This document shows, piece by piece, positions 47,605 through 60,099 of a DNA stretch of 64,000 bases (the first letter of the stretch is position 1; each line of letters opens with the position of its first letter). A program made the translations under genes and the position numbers. The notes beneath the pieces are model-generated. The model did no database searches. It was not told where the DNA came from and saw only the letters and a program-made list of their open reading frames with translations. The stretch comes from Tamarix chinensis (lineage: Eukaryota > Streptophyta > Magnoliopsida > Caryophyllales > Tamaricaceae). Location of the stretch: assembly GCA_030549775.1 (NCBI GenBank), contig CM060174.1, forward strand, positions 55,962,444-56,026,443. Reading direction: 5' to 3'.

Positions 47605-50600
47605 TATGAGAAGTTCAATTTGGATAATTGAGGGGAAGATGATATTACCATTATCTTCTTCCACCTCTCTTCTCCGCATACTTTTGGAACCGTTGCTTCA
47701 ATTCCACACCTAATTATGCTTATGTGTGAGATTTCTCTGACACTAAATTTATATTTTCCCTCTCATGTTTGGCATTTCTAGACCAAATCAATATGCACCT
47801 CTTTAGAGTCTCCATTTTAGATCTAGAAGATAGGTTAGCCTATTTAAGATGAAATCTTCCCATTCAACTCAAATTCAAATGGTAGGAGTTAAGGCTTTCT
47901 ATTTGTACATTACCACAATTGTGATTATATCGATTTATTAGTTATAAATAGCCTAATCTCCCCCTCTATTCACCTTTTCTTTCAATAGCCAAAAGTACCA
48001 TTGCTCTATAGCACCTACCTTCTCCCCTCTCCACTTTGAGCCTTACATTTGAATTCTTTTTCTCATTTTATCCTTTCTATAACACCCTCTTTTTTTTACT
48101 ATTATTCAAGAAATATTTAGATTTAGGAGAAATTTGAGTTTATTTCAATATAATCTTCCTTTGTTTTCTCTTGGGTGTGGCATATATGTTTTCCCTTTAT
48201 TATTTTAAGTTCTAATTTGTGAAAATTATTCAAATATTTCTAAGCTTTGTCTCTATTCTTATGGTTTTAAAAATTGATGATTTCCACCAGGTAAGTTATC
48301 TTATTTGAGGAAAGTTTTTTCTATATCATGTAAGTCATTCTTACTTCTAAAATATAAAATTTTTTAAGCTTGTATGATATTAAACCTTTAAACTTCTGAT
48401 TTTGTATGTTGGTATGAGTATATGATTTTCAAATTTTGTATTGTTTGATTAAACTATGAAAATTTAAGAAGAATGCATGATTTTTAATGAAAACTAGGTT
48501 GTGATGATTAATTACAAAATATGGAATTGTTATAAGCTAAAAATATGTTTATGTGATGAAGGTCCATGTTTTAAGTTGGTATAGTAGAGAATTATAAGTA
48601 TGATCTGCATGAAAATTCACGTTATGTTCTATTTGAAGGCAAACTGATTGACTGGATCTTAGAACAGTTGACTGGTTGACTTGACCCATTGACCGATGGG
48701 TTTTTAGTGACATTAGTCTTGCTCTTTGCTTAAACCCATCGATTGGTATATCATAATTGGTCAATTGGTATATGAACAATTTTCTAGTTTGTCCAAGCTA
48801 ATTGACCTATTTGATGGAAACCTAGGTTTAGTTGAGGCATACCCATCGACTAGTTGGCTCGAACTGATTAACCGGTTTGCCCAACCAATTGATTAGTTGG
48901 TACAATCGATCAACAAGTTTGGGTGAACCAATCAACTAATTAGGCTAGTTTGTGTGATTTTGACTTCTCAACTTGGATATGGTTTGAGTTTGTTCCCAAC
49001 ACTGTTATATGAATATATAATGGGTAACAATACATATGTTGACATGGATTAAAAATCTTATGGATGGATTAAATGAACCATGATTCATGACATACTCAAT
49101 GGCTATCATAGAGGCCTTGATGGGTAAACCCCAAATAAAGATTAGATGGCTTTGAAAGGGGTGATGAAATAGAAAAATTATCATAGATGCATTAATATAA
49201 TGGATTTGGTTAATATTGAGTAAGCAATAATGGAAATCTCACACTTAGTTGGGGATGGAAAGGGTTAACATTGAATAAGTATGTAAATGTCTTGCTTTCA
49301 TATTGTATGGGGATTATGTAATCACGTAACCTCATGAATAAAGTTCTAATCATTTAAAGAGAAAGGTAATCAATTTGTGTATGGGTTTAGTTTACTCAAT
49401 CCATAATTAGCTAACGAGGGTTAGTATGCCATGGTGGTTTTTGGCTTCTGTCTAGACGTATGTCTATTGGTGGTTACTTAGCTTCGGCTTGGACTTATGT
49501 CCATTATGGTTCCTTGGCTTTAGCCTGGACTTTATGTCCTTTGGTTTGGATAGGCTTCCATGGTATGTGAGACCTCGGGGTAGTTCATAATCCATATCTT
49601 AATGATAACGATAAAAATTTGGAATGAACATATGGATATTTATTGGAATGAGTAATTGGATAATAACTTGGATAAGTATTGGATAAGAATTTGAATAACT
49701 ATTTGGATAAGAATAAAATAAGGATGTGGATATAATGGAAAAATAAAATAGAATGAATGGGAAAGAGAAATAATGATGCTAAATGAATGACCTAATGAAT
49801 TATGTAAGTTAGAAAATAATTCAAATGAAAAAACCATGTGAATGGATGGTAGAAACCCTAGTTGTCACTTGAATAACCTGCTCAGCATTTGTAGGTGACT
49901 ATCTATGATGGTGTATTATGAAGACAAGCATGATGCACCCTGAAGTGCTTGAGTTGTACATGGTATTACATTCTAATGCATTAGCTGACCATGATAGACT
50001 AGGTACATCTAACTATATAGCATTGACATGACTCATGTTAAGTAAGATTTGCATAATATATTATATCTTGTATGCTTTTGGCACCAGTTGAGGAGGTAAA
50101 TTGGCATACTTAATATGTAGTGTAGTGACATGCTTGTTTGCTTTGTCACCAGCTCATTCCCACGAGTATAGGACCATGTTCAAGTTTTTGGGGGATGACA
50201 AGTAGTGGGCCTACCTCATCTTAGGCTTGAGAGCATGAACATCTAAAGACTTTTTTGCCGTTTATAACGGACAAAGGATTTGGGGCCATGTTCTACCTCT
50301 ATTTTCTACCATAATTTCTCTGTTTTTGTAGTTTAATCTAGCTTCTTGTATTTAATTATGTCAGGGCTTTTTTTCCGTTTATAACGGATAAAGGATTTGG
50401 GGCCATGTTCTACCTCTATTTTCTACCATAATTTCTCTATTTTTGTAGTTTAATATAGCTTCTTGTATTTAATTATGTCAGGGATTGTCTACTTCTTGTT
50501 GTGTAAAAGTTTTCTTTAAATATCTATATATCATATTCTTACAAACTTTACTTAAGTTTTTGGTCGGTTTGATTTTTCAACCTTGTATTTAATGTGGGCT

Positions 50601-50734
50601 AGCGGCTGAAGCCTATCCTATATTAGGTACAGTGGTAGCTCCTTATTTTTCTTAAGTGTGTTTGGTATTTTTTTTTGCTTTCATAATATTATAAAATAAA
50701 ATTTTTTTGGTAGTGAAAATATGGGGGTGTTACA
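47605..50734 (+). repeat. Plus-strand LTR of Q, 3' part
   Basis: C/T-rich leader at 47650-48080, motif cluster at 48640-48960, tandem 'ggctt..ggacttatgtcc' units at 49430-49565, end ATGGGGGTGTTACA at 50734. It is followed by ATAAT, which differs at one base from the ATAGT before 43656. Together with 43656-44198 this makes one long LTR inserted in M2. Confidence 0.75.
50250..50484 (+). repeat. 117 bp perfect-period tandem duplication
   Basis: Two adjacent copies differ at only a few bases. Each begins with the hairpin-prone CCGTTTATAACGG (50258 and 50375), followed by 'gggccatgttctacctctat'. Confidence 0.95.
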
Positions 50735-50739
50735 ATAAT

Positions 50740-51090
50740 CCATTCGTAAAGACACTATTTCATTTTTAAAGTAGTTTTCCATTCATCTCCTTCTATTATT
50801 CTCATTTTATGAGATTCACTCCTTTCATCAATTTTAGGGAATACGTGTGCTCCATATAATTCATCTAACACATCATGTAATCTAGGTATAGGAAATCTAT
50901 ATTTGATTGTTATCTTGTTTATAAGTATAGAGTCAATACAATTGCACTGCATACTATATTTTTTAGGAACAAGTAACATAGGTAGACTGCATGGACTCAG
51001 GCTTTCTTTCAAATATCCCTTTTTATTGAGATTTTGAATTTTTCTCACTAATTCCTTAGCTTCTTTTGGATTATATCGATATCCAGGTTA
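50740..51090 (-). pseudogene. M2 reverse transcriptase, N-terminal part
   Basis: The minus strand reads LNKKGYLKESLSPCSLPMLLVPKK, then NKITIKYRFPIPRLHDVLDELYGAHVF, KIDERS and GDEWKTTLKMK, the first half of a gypsy RT palm. After a stop it reads CLYEWI up to the Q insert. The conserved block broken there continues at 43655. Confidence 0.9.
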
Positions 51091-51237
51091 ATTAGGTAAA
51101 GACATACCAATCATTAAGCCTATAGCAAGTTCTATTCCTCTTTTAGGTGGTAATCCTAGAGGTCAATCATTAGGAAATGCATCTTTATTTTCATCAATAA
51201 GCTCATCTAGTTGAGGATTATGCTCATTTTTCTCCTC

Positions 51238-51700
51238 TTATAAGGAATATTTGATAATCAAAACATAACAACTACCTTCTTCCTCAATATATTCTGTCAT
51301 GGACTTTTCATGCAAATATAAGCTCTCTTTATTCTCAACTATGTTATCATTATCACACTTATAAGGTTTGTGTTTTTTTTCATCCTTTTCAATAATATAT
51401 TGATTAGTAATACCATTATAAATAGTACGTCTAGCATATTCCCATGGTCTACCTAATAAGATTCCACATACATCCATAGGCAAAACATCATATAGCACAT
51501 CATCATGATAATTATCAATTCAAAATGAGATTATTATTTGTTTGGTTACCTTGACTCCATTTTCCTTGTTAGTTAGTTGAAGAGAATAAGGCTTGAGATG
51601 TGGTGTTCTCTTTAATCCTAACTCCTTCACTATCCTCTCATTAGTTATATTTATACACAATCCACTATCAATGATAACTTGAAAAACTATATCTATCACT
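51238..51700 (-). pseudogene. M2 aspartic protease
   Basis: It reads VIIDSGLC (catalytic D-S-G kept), then KELGLKRTPHLKPYSLQL, a stop, and DVLYDVLPMDVCGILLGRPWEYA. The order and text match element N (LIIDSGSC, VLPMDACGLLLDRPW), showing a common lineage. Confidence 0.85.
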
Positions 51701-52953
51701 CTTCCTTTAGTCTTGAATATCTTCTCTCATTAGTTAGGTTTCTTTTTAGCTTAAATTTGAAGAAATCTTTTCAGTACATAACAAGAATGGACTTCATCCT
51801 TGTACTCACTTGAAATTACTTCATTTGGCTTGAACTCACGATCATCATCACAAGTCTCCATAGCTTCAATCTTTTTATAAAAAACACTCATTGATTTGGG
51901 CATTTTCTAGAAAAGTGTCCATATCCTCAACATTTAAAACATTTATTTATAGAGAACACATTAGCCTTGGTATTGCTTTTCTCCTCTTAGTTAAGTCCTT
52001 GTTTCTTATCAACATTTGTAGAGCTTGAGGTACCCGTCCTATGCTTTGTTACTTGTGTACTTTGATAGTACTTTGTAGAAGAAGTACTTTATTTGGCATG
52101 AGGTTTAATAGAATTGATTTGCTTTTCAATTCTCAAAGATATCTTAATTATATCATCAAAAGAATCATATAAACAAGTTTCAACTTTGTCTTGAATCATC
52201 AAGTTAAGGTTACCTAGAAATCTAGCACATGTTTGTTCCTTTACTTATGGATGTCATATGTAAGTACTAACCTCTCAATTTCCCTAACATATTATTTAAC
52301 ACTTAGAAGTCCTTTTATATTATTAGTTAATATAATTTAATTGTCTCACTTATACTCTTTAGGTACAAATTTCTTTCTCAAATGTTTCTTAATCTTTTTC
52401 CAAGACTTGATTTTAGATTTACATCTCTTTCTCTAGTTCTTTTCAAGTTATCATACTATACCTTAGAAAACTTATTAAACTTAAAAGTAGATAATTTACA
52501 CATTTTCTCATCTGATATTCCTTGAACTCAAATATAGCCTCTACCTTATGTAACCACTCAAGAAATATATCAACATTAAGATTTCCATCAAATTAGGAAA
52601 ATCAAGTTTGATACCTTTATATTCTCTTTTATGATGCTTGGGTTAATGATCATAGATCCTTTGATTGCTTACACTCCCTTTTGACTCTTCTTCATATTCT
52701 ACACATGATTACAAACATCTTCCCCTTGCTAGGTTGATTGGATTTGCTGCACCTCCCATTCCATCTTCGTTGAAATCCTTTTGTTCTTGTAATTTTCTTG
52801 CACCAACTCTTGCTTAGTAAATCAAGACTCCATCCTCTATAATTAAGTTTGCATTGCTAGAAGTTGTTCAAGTTAAGCATTGGTTACAAATAGATTGGTT
52901 AAGGGCTTCTATATTGCCTAAAAAATGGCTTGAAACTTTAGTTCTTCCTCCAT
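51701..52953 (-). pseudogene. M2 gag pseudogene
   Basis: It starts at ATG (minus, 52953; MEEELKF). Capsid text CKLSTFKFNKFSKV, YDNLKRTRERE and EQTCARFLGNLNLMIQDKVE..YDSFDDIIKISLRIEKQ matches element N nearly block for block. The CCHC zinc knuckle near 51900-51945 has a stop just after its second cysteine (C-F-K-C, stop, G-Y-G-H-F-S-R-K-C). Many stops and shifts are present. Confidence 0.85.
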
Positions 52954-53789
52954 GGTAATCAACTTACAAAGACACTCAACAAAAGAATTAGTAACCCTGA
53001 GGGTTTCAGTTGGAAACCCAAATAAAGTAATAATTCCTCTTTGTTTTTTAGTTAGTTATTGCAGAAATTTTTAACTCCAATGTATCAAAGACATAGCCAA
53101 CAATCAAATATACCACACACAAAAATGAATTATGACACCTTACACATTTCTTATTAAGTTCTTGATATAGAATTGAACAAAAAACTATAGCTAATCACTC
53201 GACACCATCCAAATAATTATGTAGATTTTCTATGTTCTAGCAAGTAATATAACTAAAGTGACGTCAAAAAACAAATATATATGTTATGTGCATACAAATC
53301 ACAAATAAATTGTTTAAATTATGGAATACACACAACTTAAGTTTGAAGAAATAAAAGACACACAACCAAGGGTATTATTAATCGGTTCTCAAGCACTTTA
53401 CTCAAATGTCAAATGTATTTATTCAACATGAAAATCAATCATAATCAGGTAAAACATCATTCAAAATAATTCTTTTCATAAGTAACACACATGTATGTTT
53501 TCTTCCTAAACCATTCGAAACTCTAACATGTAATTACTATCTTTTAGTTCAGTTCTTAATATGTAAACATTCATGATTTACTTCCAGATCACTATATCAC
53601 AATACCTATCTCCACATTCGTCTATCTAATATCATAAACATGCATGCAAGATCCTAAGCAAATCAATCAATATTCAAAGAATCATAGCAAGAATGTTCGA
53701 GAACCTCAACAAAAGTTGGTGGTGATATGTTTTCTCGATTCTATCTTGAGGATGTGTTCTCCTCCAAGTTTTTTCTAACCAAATACCTT
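52954..53789 (-). other. M2 leader region
   Basis: Untranslated leader between the primer-binding site and gag of M2. No reading frame or other element is recognised. Confidence 0.5.
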
Positions 53790-53801
53790 TCTTTAATACC
53801 A
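53790..53801 (-). other. Primer-binding site of M2
   Basis: The minus strand reads CATCA ATTT TGGTATTAAAG, the same arrangement as in element N (CATCA TTTT TGGTATCAAAG). Confidence 0.7.
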
Positions 53802-53805
53802 AAAT

Positions 53806-54592
53806 TGATGTCGATGATAATAAAAGATTTATCCTTCATAATGCATAACCTTTTTTTTTTCTTTAAAGAAGAATGTTGTTGAAAGTTGAGGTAAGAATCG
53901 AAGTATGAATTCATCTTCATTCAAATTCGATGATTGGAAATTTGATCTTCACCAAGATTAAATAAATTCTAAAGAGCAATAAAACATTTTCTCTAGATAA
54001 TAATGCCTAAACTCTCAAAATAAACTCACTTGAAGAGGAAGGAAGGGAGGTTAAACTCTTTTTTAAGAAATCATCTTAGTTTTATTTCGTTCATTAATTT
54101 TTTACTAAATGTACAAGCACTATTACACACACACACACACATGTAGTCCTAGTTTATCCTTTACTAATCAACCCCAAACCAACTAGCCTAATTAACAAAA
54201 GAATAAACTAGTCCATGTCCATCTTGTATATATAATGCTTTACAATTACATATGATAAGATATTACAAAGTATACATAAAATATCAAAACTACGTAAAAC
54301 TCTAATCATGATAATACATTGAAAAATCAAGTAATCAAGCTTCATTTTGTGTAGCTTTGTCTTCCATGAAATTTTATGACCCTTATATTATCATTATCTT
54401 ACACACTAGATATCCTTGGTGAATTCTAATTCTTGAAAACATATGTAATGCTTGCAAGATTTACTTAATGAAAGATTATTAAGGTTATTATAAAGGGGTT
54501 TAAGATTTTCAAGAATAATTGGTACCATCCCCAAATAAACTAGTTCTTGACCTGCAACATAAGAAGAATGAGATGGAGATGCTTTTGCATTA
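53806..54592 (-). repeat. 5' LTR of element M2
   Basis: In minus orientation it starts TAATGCAAAAGCATCTCC (54592), comparable to TGATGCAGGAGCATCC of N, and ends at CATCA (53806), ~790 bp. The reading frame 54406-54615 minus (KASPSHSS, IILENLKPLYNN) parallels the frame that N's LTR yields (GASIEHND, IILEPIMLNILD), confirming that the two LTRs are related. An AC microsatellite is at 54125-54141. Confidence 0.65.
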
Positions 54593-57500
54593 GCTTTATT
54601 TGTGGATTGGAACAATTTCTTTTAAGGAGGCAAAAAACTTCATCCTCTGGGGTTATTCTTGATGGTATTTCCTTGTTGGCTAGTATTATTTGTTGATCTC
54701 TCCATTAATTTACCTTATGTATGGAGCATCCTTAAAGGATAACCCTAATAAGTGACATTATTTTTCTCCTTACTTTTTTTGTCACTATTCGTCTTTATTA
54801 CTTGACTAAAGCCCATTTGGATATTAATAGAGTATAAAAAAAATCAAATGTAACATAGCATAGTGATATAAAAGATATAGATTTACTTTAATCTGCTACG
54901 GAAAAAATTATTAGTGGGATTTTATTAAGCAATGTAATTGTAATCTTTGAAAAGGATAGAGTCAGGTGCAATTATGCTGGAGATAAATCACAAGTGTGAT
55001 TGTGGTAAAACTAGGGTTTCGGTGCTAGGTGTTTAAGTTTAGTGTTAGATCTTAGTTTTGAATTTTAATATTCTAAATCATGATAGATTTCAACAAGTTC
55101 TAGCCACCCATAGATTTATTCTAGATTATATAGAACCACATAAAATCCTCTATGTTATCTCTTATTTAATTCTACTTTATAAAGTATGAATCAAACATAA
55201 TTGAAACTCTACAAATAGTAGGGATCCAATCATAGATCAAATTGAAGACTTTATCACATATTAGATCCTATAGCATACGAGTTTCATAATTTCAATTATT
55301 TGACAAAAAGTTTTAATGATCTCATGAACTCAATTCAATCCATCTTAAGTATATTGCAACACTAATGTAAAACTTGAAACCCATCAAAATGAATTCAAAG
55401 TATACCAAATTTTTCTCACTATTCATAATGGACAACAAACTTCATGTCCACCTATCATGTTTAATGAATTATATGACATCAATTTACCTACTTTTACCGA
55501 GATGATAACATACATAAAGCCCTTATAAAAAATAACATGATTTGAAAGTTGTATTTAAGGTGAGGTGTAAGATTTCTTAAAGGATATTGAAATATGAGAT
55601 TTTGAAGGTACAAAATAATCATGTGTATTTTTTACATCAATTTAATAGGTCATCTTTTTATAACCATGTTCAACTAAATGGTTACAGTAATCAAGTGAAG
55701 AGTGGTTATCATAAAATTAATGTTAAACATTTGTACCTAGCCTTCAAGGACTCAAAAGATCTAGTGTCGAAATATGAAAGTGGAGAATGTTCTTAGATTG
55801 TTATAATTGATCCAAGTGGACACCATCAAGGGTCCTTTCCTTACCAATAGGGTAGTATATAGGAAAGAAGCATATTGAAGCAACTAAGAAATGTTGGAAA
55901 AGGGAGGAATTTAGAAATACGGAGGAATATTATATGGTATATAATTTTATGAGTGAAACATGTGATAATAATTGAAGAATAGTTTTCATACTTGTGTTTG
56001 ATATTTGAGGAAGTGATGGTATTTCCCTTGTGTTAGATTAGTCAATTAGTGCATTCACTTTGAATAAATGCACATTGATGGTTGTTAGTTTTTGGTGTTT
56101 CCTATTATCTTATTCATCTACCCTTGTAATCTTCATCATACATGTTTTATTTGTAACAATTAAGAGAAATAGAGAATTTTTAATTAACATTATAGTGCAA
56201 CTCAATGGCTAGGAATTAACAAAAATTATTTTTCAAAAGTGAGGGATTGATGGAAGAGAATAGAATTTTGATAGCTCAAAGAAAATGTAAATAATTGAAA
56301 AGATTTCACGCAAGTTCAAGTAGTTATTCTTAAAATTTAAGTTAATGATATCATGGCATGAATGTAAGCTAGCCATTAATGAAGAGGTACCGCTATGATT
56401 TCACTATAGTTCAACCTCTTCTCATGTGGTTTAATAGGGATCAAGGGTTCAAAATCAACCTCAAGCAATAAGGGTTAAGATTAAATATTGAATATCATTA
56501 GAAAAGGAAGATTTATTGAAGTTGCTTATAAAACTCAATGCTCTCAAGGAATATTATCTAATATGGTATGTTATGGTGAATCCTCATAAGTCATCCTCAT
56601 AAAATAAGGATTGATTTTAAATCTTGGAGATGGTTTTACATGAAGACTTATGGAATTTTCTTTAATGAGCATGATGTCATGATAAGTTTATAGGCTCAAA
56701 ATATCTTAATAAGTGTCCTAAATAACTTTTAGGTGTGTAATTAGGATCAAATTTTGGAAAAAAAAAAGCTAGATCAGGTGGATAGAACTATTAGATATTT
56801 TGTTTTCTTATCAATGTCATTAAACTAAGGTTATATCATTCAAATCATGGTTAGAACATGGATTAAGTTCCAAATAAGTTATGGTATCATAAGCTAATAA
56901 ATAAATACTTTTTTAAATCATATTGATCATAACTTATAGCCTTTATTTAATGGTAAATTCACAATGAAGAGGAATTTCCATACCTTTACTTTTATCACCT
57001 AAACTTTACATTTAAAGAGGTAGATTAATCTTCTAATCATTTGATAGGGTGGGGATAATATTTTAGTCTTAAATGAATTGGAGAGGTTTTTTTTTATCCT
57101 TCCTTAATCACAATCAAGGTGGTAAACATATCCCCTTATACTCCAGTATTAGATAGTCTTCAACTATCCCATTCACATACTCAACAACATTCAACCATCC
57201 CTTCCCTACCTTCATTAAACTTTCTTCTATACTTCCTACAAATTCAAAAACCTCTAATATCTTCAAAAATACATCCTTCAACCCACAATTGACTCCCTTT
57301 GACTTCATCAAGTCATTGTAATTACTTCAACCTACAGTTAAGTCAGTCATTTATTCAACCACAAATATGAATTCTACAATCCTCTTAGATTTTTCCATTT
57401 ATCACTACCATTTAAATCTCTAATCATCCACCTTCACTAAAATTTCAATTAATCCAGTTTCCATCTATCACAAAACTACCCATCATCACTCACAAAATCA

Positions 57501-57645
57501 TTCCTCTTATCCATATGAAACTCATAATAATCCTTAATTTTAGGATAAAATTAAACCAAACCACTCTCTCCATCGACCACTTTTGAGGAACATAAAGACT
57601 ATCTATCTTTTAGTCGATCAATACACTTTTGAATTGATTCTTGTA
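54593..57645. other. Unassigned non-coding DNA
   Basis: No domain, LTR pair or transposon terminus was recognised. 57110-57520 is C-rich on the plus strand and resembles an LTR leader. The 69-residue frame at 55587-55796 has no recognisable motif. This may be the pre-insertion host DNA or decayed repeats. Confidence 0.4.
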
Positions 57646-59255
57646 ATACCCCTTCTTTTTGAAAACATGACTCATTTAAGATGTGTATTTATAGAGATAA
57701 AGTTAGCTTATTTTGATGTTCTATTTCATCTTTTGGATAATTTAAAACCTTATTTCTATTTTAGAAATGCTTCATTTAGGACTTTTTATCCTTTCTTATA
57801 GTTTTGAGTCCTGTAAGACTTTGAGACACTTTTTGGCTCATAACTCCTTTAAGACTCTTCTTTTATGTAGATATTCAAATTTCTCATATTTTTTTGATTT
57901 GCCTACACTTTTTCAAAATTCCAAATTGTATTCTCCTTGAATTATTTTTTTCTATATATCTTTCCTTATCCCTTATAATTAAAATTCCTAAGGATGTATA
58001 TAATACAAGATATAGTTATTATCTAATGCACATTCACCTAAATAAGATATTTATAACACTCCCCCCTTTAATGTATGGTTCCTCACATTTATAATACTTC
58101 ACTTATTTATTTTGAGTCACTACACGGTGACTCATCTATTTGTACTTGATACTCCCCCTTAAGAGTGCACCTTTAAAATTATGATCTTACTAAAAACCTT
58201 ACCAGAAAAATCCTATGGGACAAAATAATGGATAAGTAAAATAATATAATTTTATAACCTTTAACTTAGTATATATGTTAATTTATATACAAAAGTGCAC
58301 ATGGATAATGATCACACATGCAAATTTGTTAGTAAAAGAAAAAAAATATGGTTTTTATACAAAAACACATATCATGAAATTGGATTTTTAGATCATTTCT
58401 TTATGAGCACCCACTTATAGCCAAGTAACATGTCAGTTTTGATTGTTGGATTTCATATCCATATATATCATGCTCATTAAGTGAAACATTTGACTTCCAT
58501 TCACCTATTCTAACTCAATCAATCATTTAAGTGAAAACATTCCATAATGAATCAATAATGATTCCCACTTTTAACCCTTAGTAATTGCAACTGCTTAGAT
58601 AAAAATATTATCAATGTCTACCTGATGTCATCTTATGATAATCCCAAATAATTTCAATACTGTGATCATATTTCATCCTAAATTAATCTTCATTTTTTTG
58701 TGATTTACTCGTGTTTTGTCCTTATTTAACTAATGTGCCTATATGTTATTACTCTCTTTATGTATTGTGTGGGAAGTATTAGTGGTAAGCATGGATGTAG
58801 AGCAATGAAGAAGTTAATAAGAATAGGGGAAAAGGTAACACAACCTTCTAATGTCCAACAACACTAGGGTTTTGGAGTGTAAAACAAATAAAATCATAAT
58901 GAAATTGTGTCTCTGTCTCCAACAAAAACTATTTGTGTTAAGTTACAAACCCATCTTGGTTGTTTAGAGTTCATTTCTTTTAACATGATTTGAAGAAATA
59001 TTTGATCGTTATTGATAAGGAATTTTTTTTCCAAATCTTTTTAACATGACTTAGTTAATAATTCAAGGGGCTTCTCTCAATTTTTTCCTCTTTTATTCTC
59101 CTCTCCTCCATTATTTATTCTAGAAACAATTATAATTAGTTTTTTTATATGTTTTTAGCTACTTTATTTTAGAGAATCTACATGGAACACTTATACTCCA
59201 ACATCACAATTTATTTTAATTTATTTCTTTCTCTATTTTAATTTTATGTTATTTA

Positions 59256-59290
<35 letters not shown>

Positions 59291-60099
59291 TTTTTTATTC
59301 AATCATGTGTGAGTTTCCATTCATTTTATGATAAAATTGAGTTCATTTTTCATGTTGGCTTAGTGAATTAATCTAACTACTTTCATGAATTATTTAGTTG
59401 TGTCATTTAATTGCGATAATTTAATTGCTTACCAAAGATTTGACTCAATTAACTTGTTAGTTATGAAACTGAATTGTGACAGTTGATGCTAGAAATAGTT
59501 TTGAACGAGGGATTAATTGATAACAAAAGTAGGTTAGCAATTGTAGGGAAATATAATAATAATGTGAACTTAATTGATTTAATTTGGTTTAGTGCCAAAA
59601 AATAGGAGACTAGTTAGGAATGACATTTAGTCATCAAAAGAGGATAATAGTTATCACTGGTTACGGTCTCTAACATATAGATTGATACGAGATGTAATAT
59701 ATCAATTTATTAATTCACACTTGAATCATAACTTAGGTTTGATCCTATGCATGTTTTATTAGTAATTTCTAGAATGTTTTTTATTTTCCATTAGATTAAA
59801 AATATCTTTTTCAATGGATTAATTTAGATATTTTAAATAATCAAAATTAGTAATCAACAAAAAATTCCTCAAAAGTACAACGTTGTATTGCTACATAGAC
59901 ATCCATGAACTTGCATATTGAGGCAAATATCTGTCATCATATTAATAACAACTTGTGGATACTTCATTTGCTAGTGGAATCGGTTGTTATATTCAATCTA
60001 TATGAACATGTTGAATAATTGAGGTAAGTTTTCTATCATTTTCCAAGGAATATAACTCCATGTTTGAGGACTCAACTTTTTGGACCCATATCATACCAT
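57646..60099. other. Unassigned DNA, possible LTR start at 57646
   Basis: TGTAATACCCC at 57646 looks like a long-LTR 5' end, but the usual C/T-rich leader does not follow. 58060-58240 contains 'actcccccttaagagtgcac' and 'ttaccagaaaaatcctatgg', reminiscent of copia-type LTR flanks. An ATT microsatellite is at 59256-59289. No gene is seen. Confidence 0.35.

Noticed and set aside
57114..57311. 65-residue minus-strand frame
   Set aside because: It has no recognisable motif and lies in a C-rich stretch that biases against stops on the opposite strand.
58060..58240. Copia-type LTR or internal edge
   Set aside because: The 'ctcccccttaag' and 'aaaaatcctatgggacaaaa' text is suggestive, but no paired LTR, primer site or coding domain was found.
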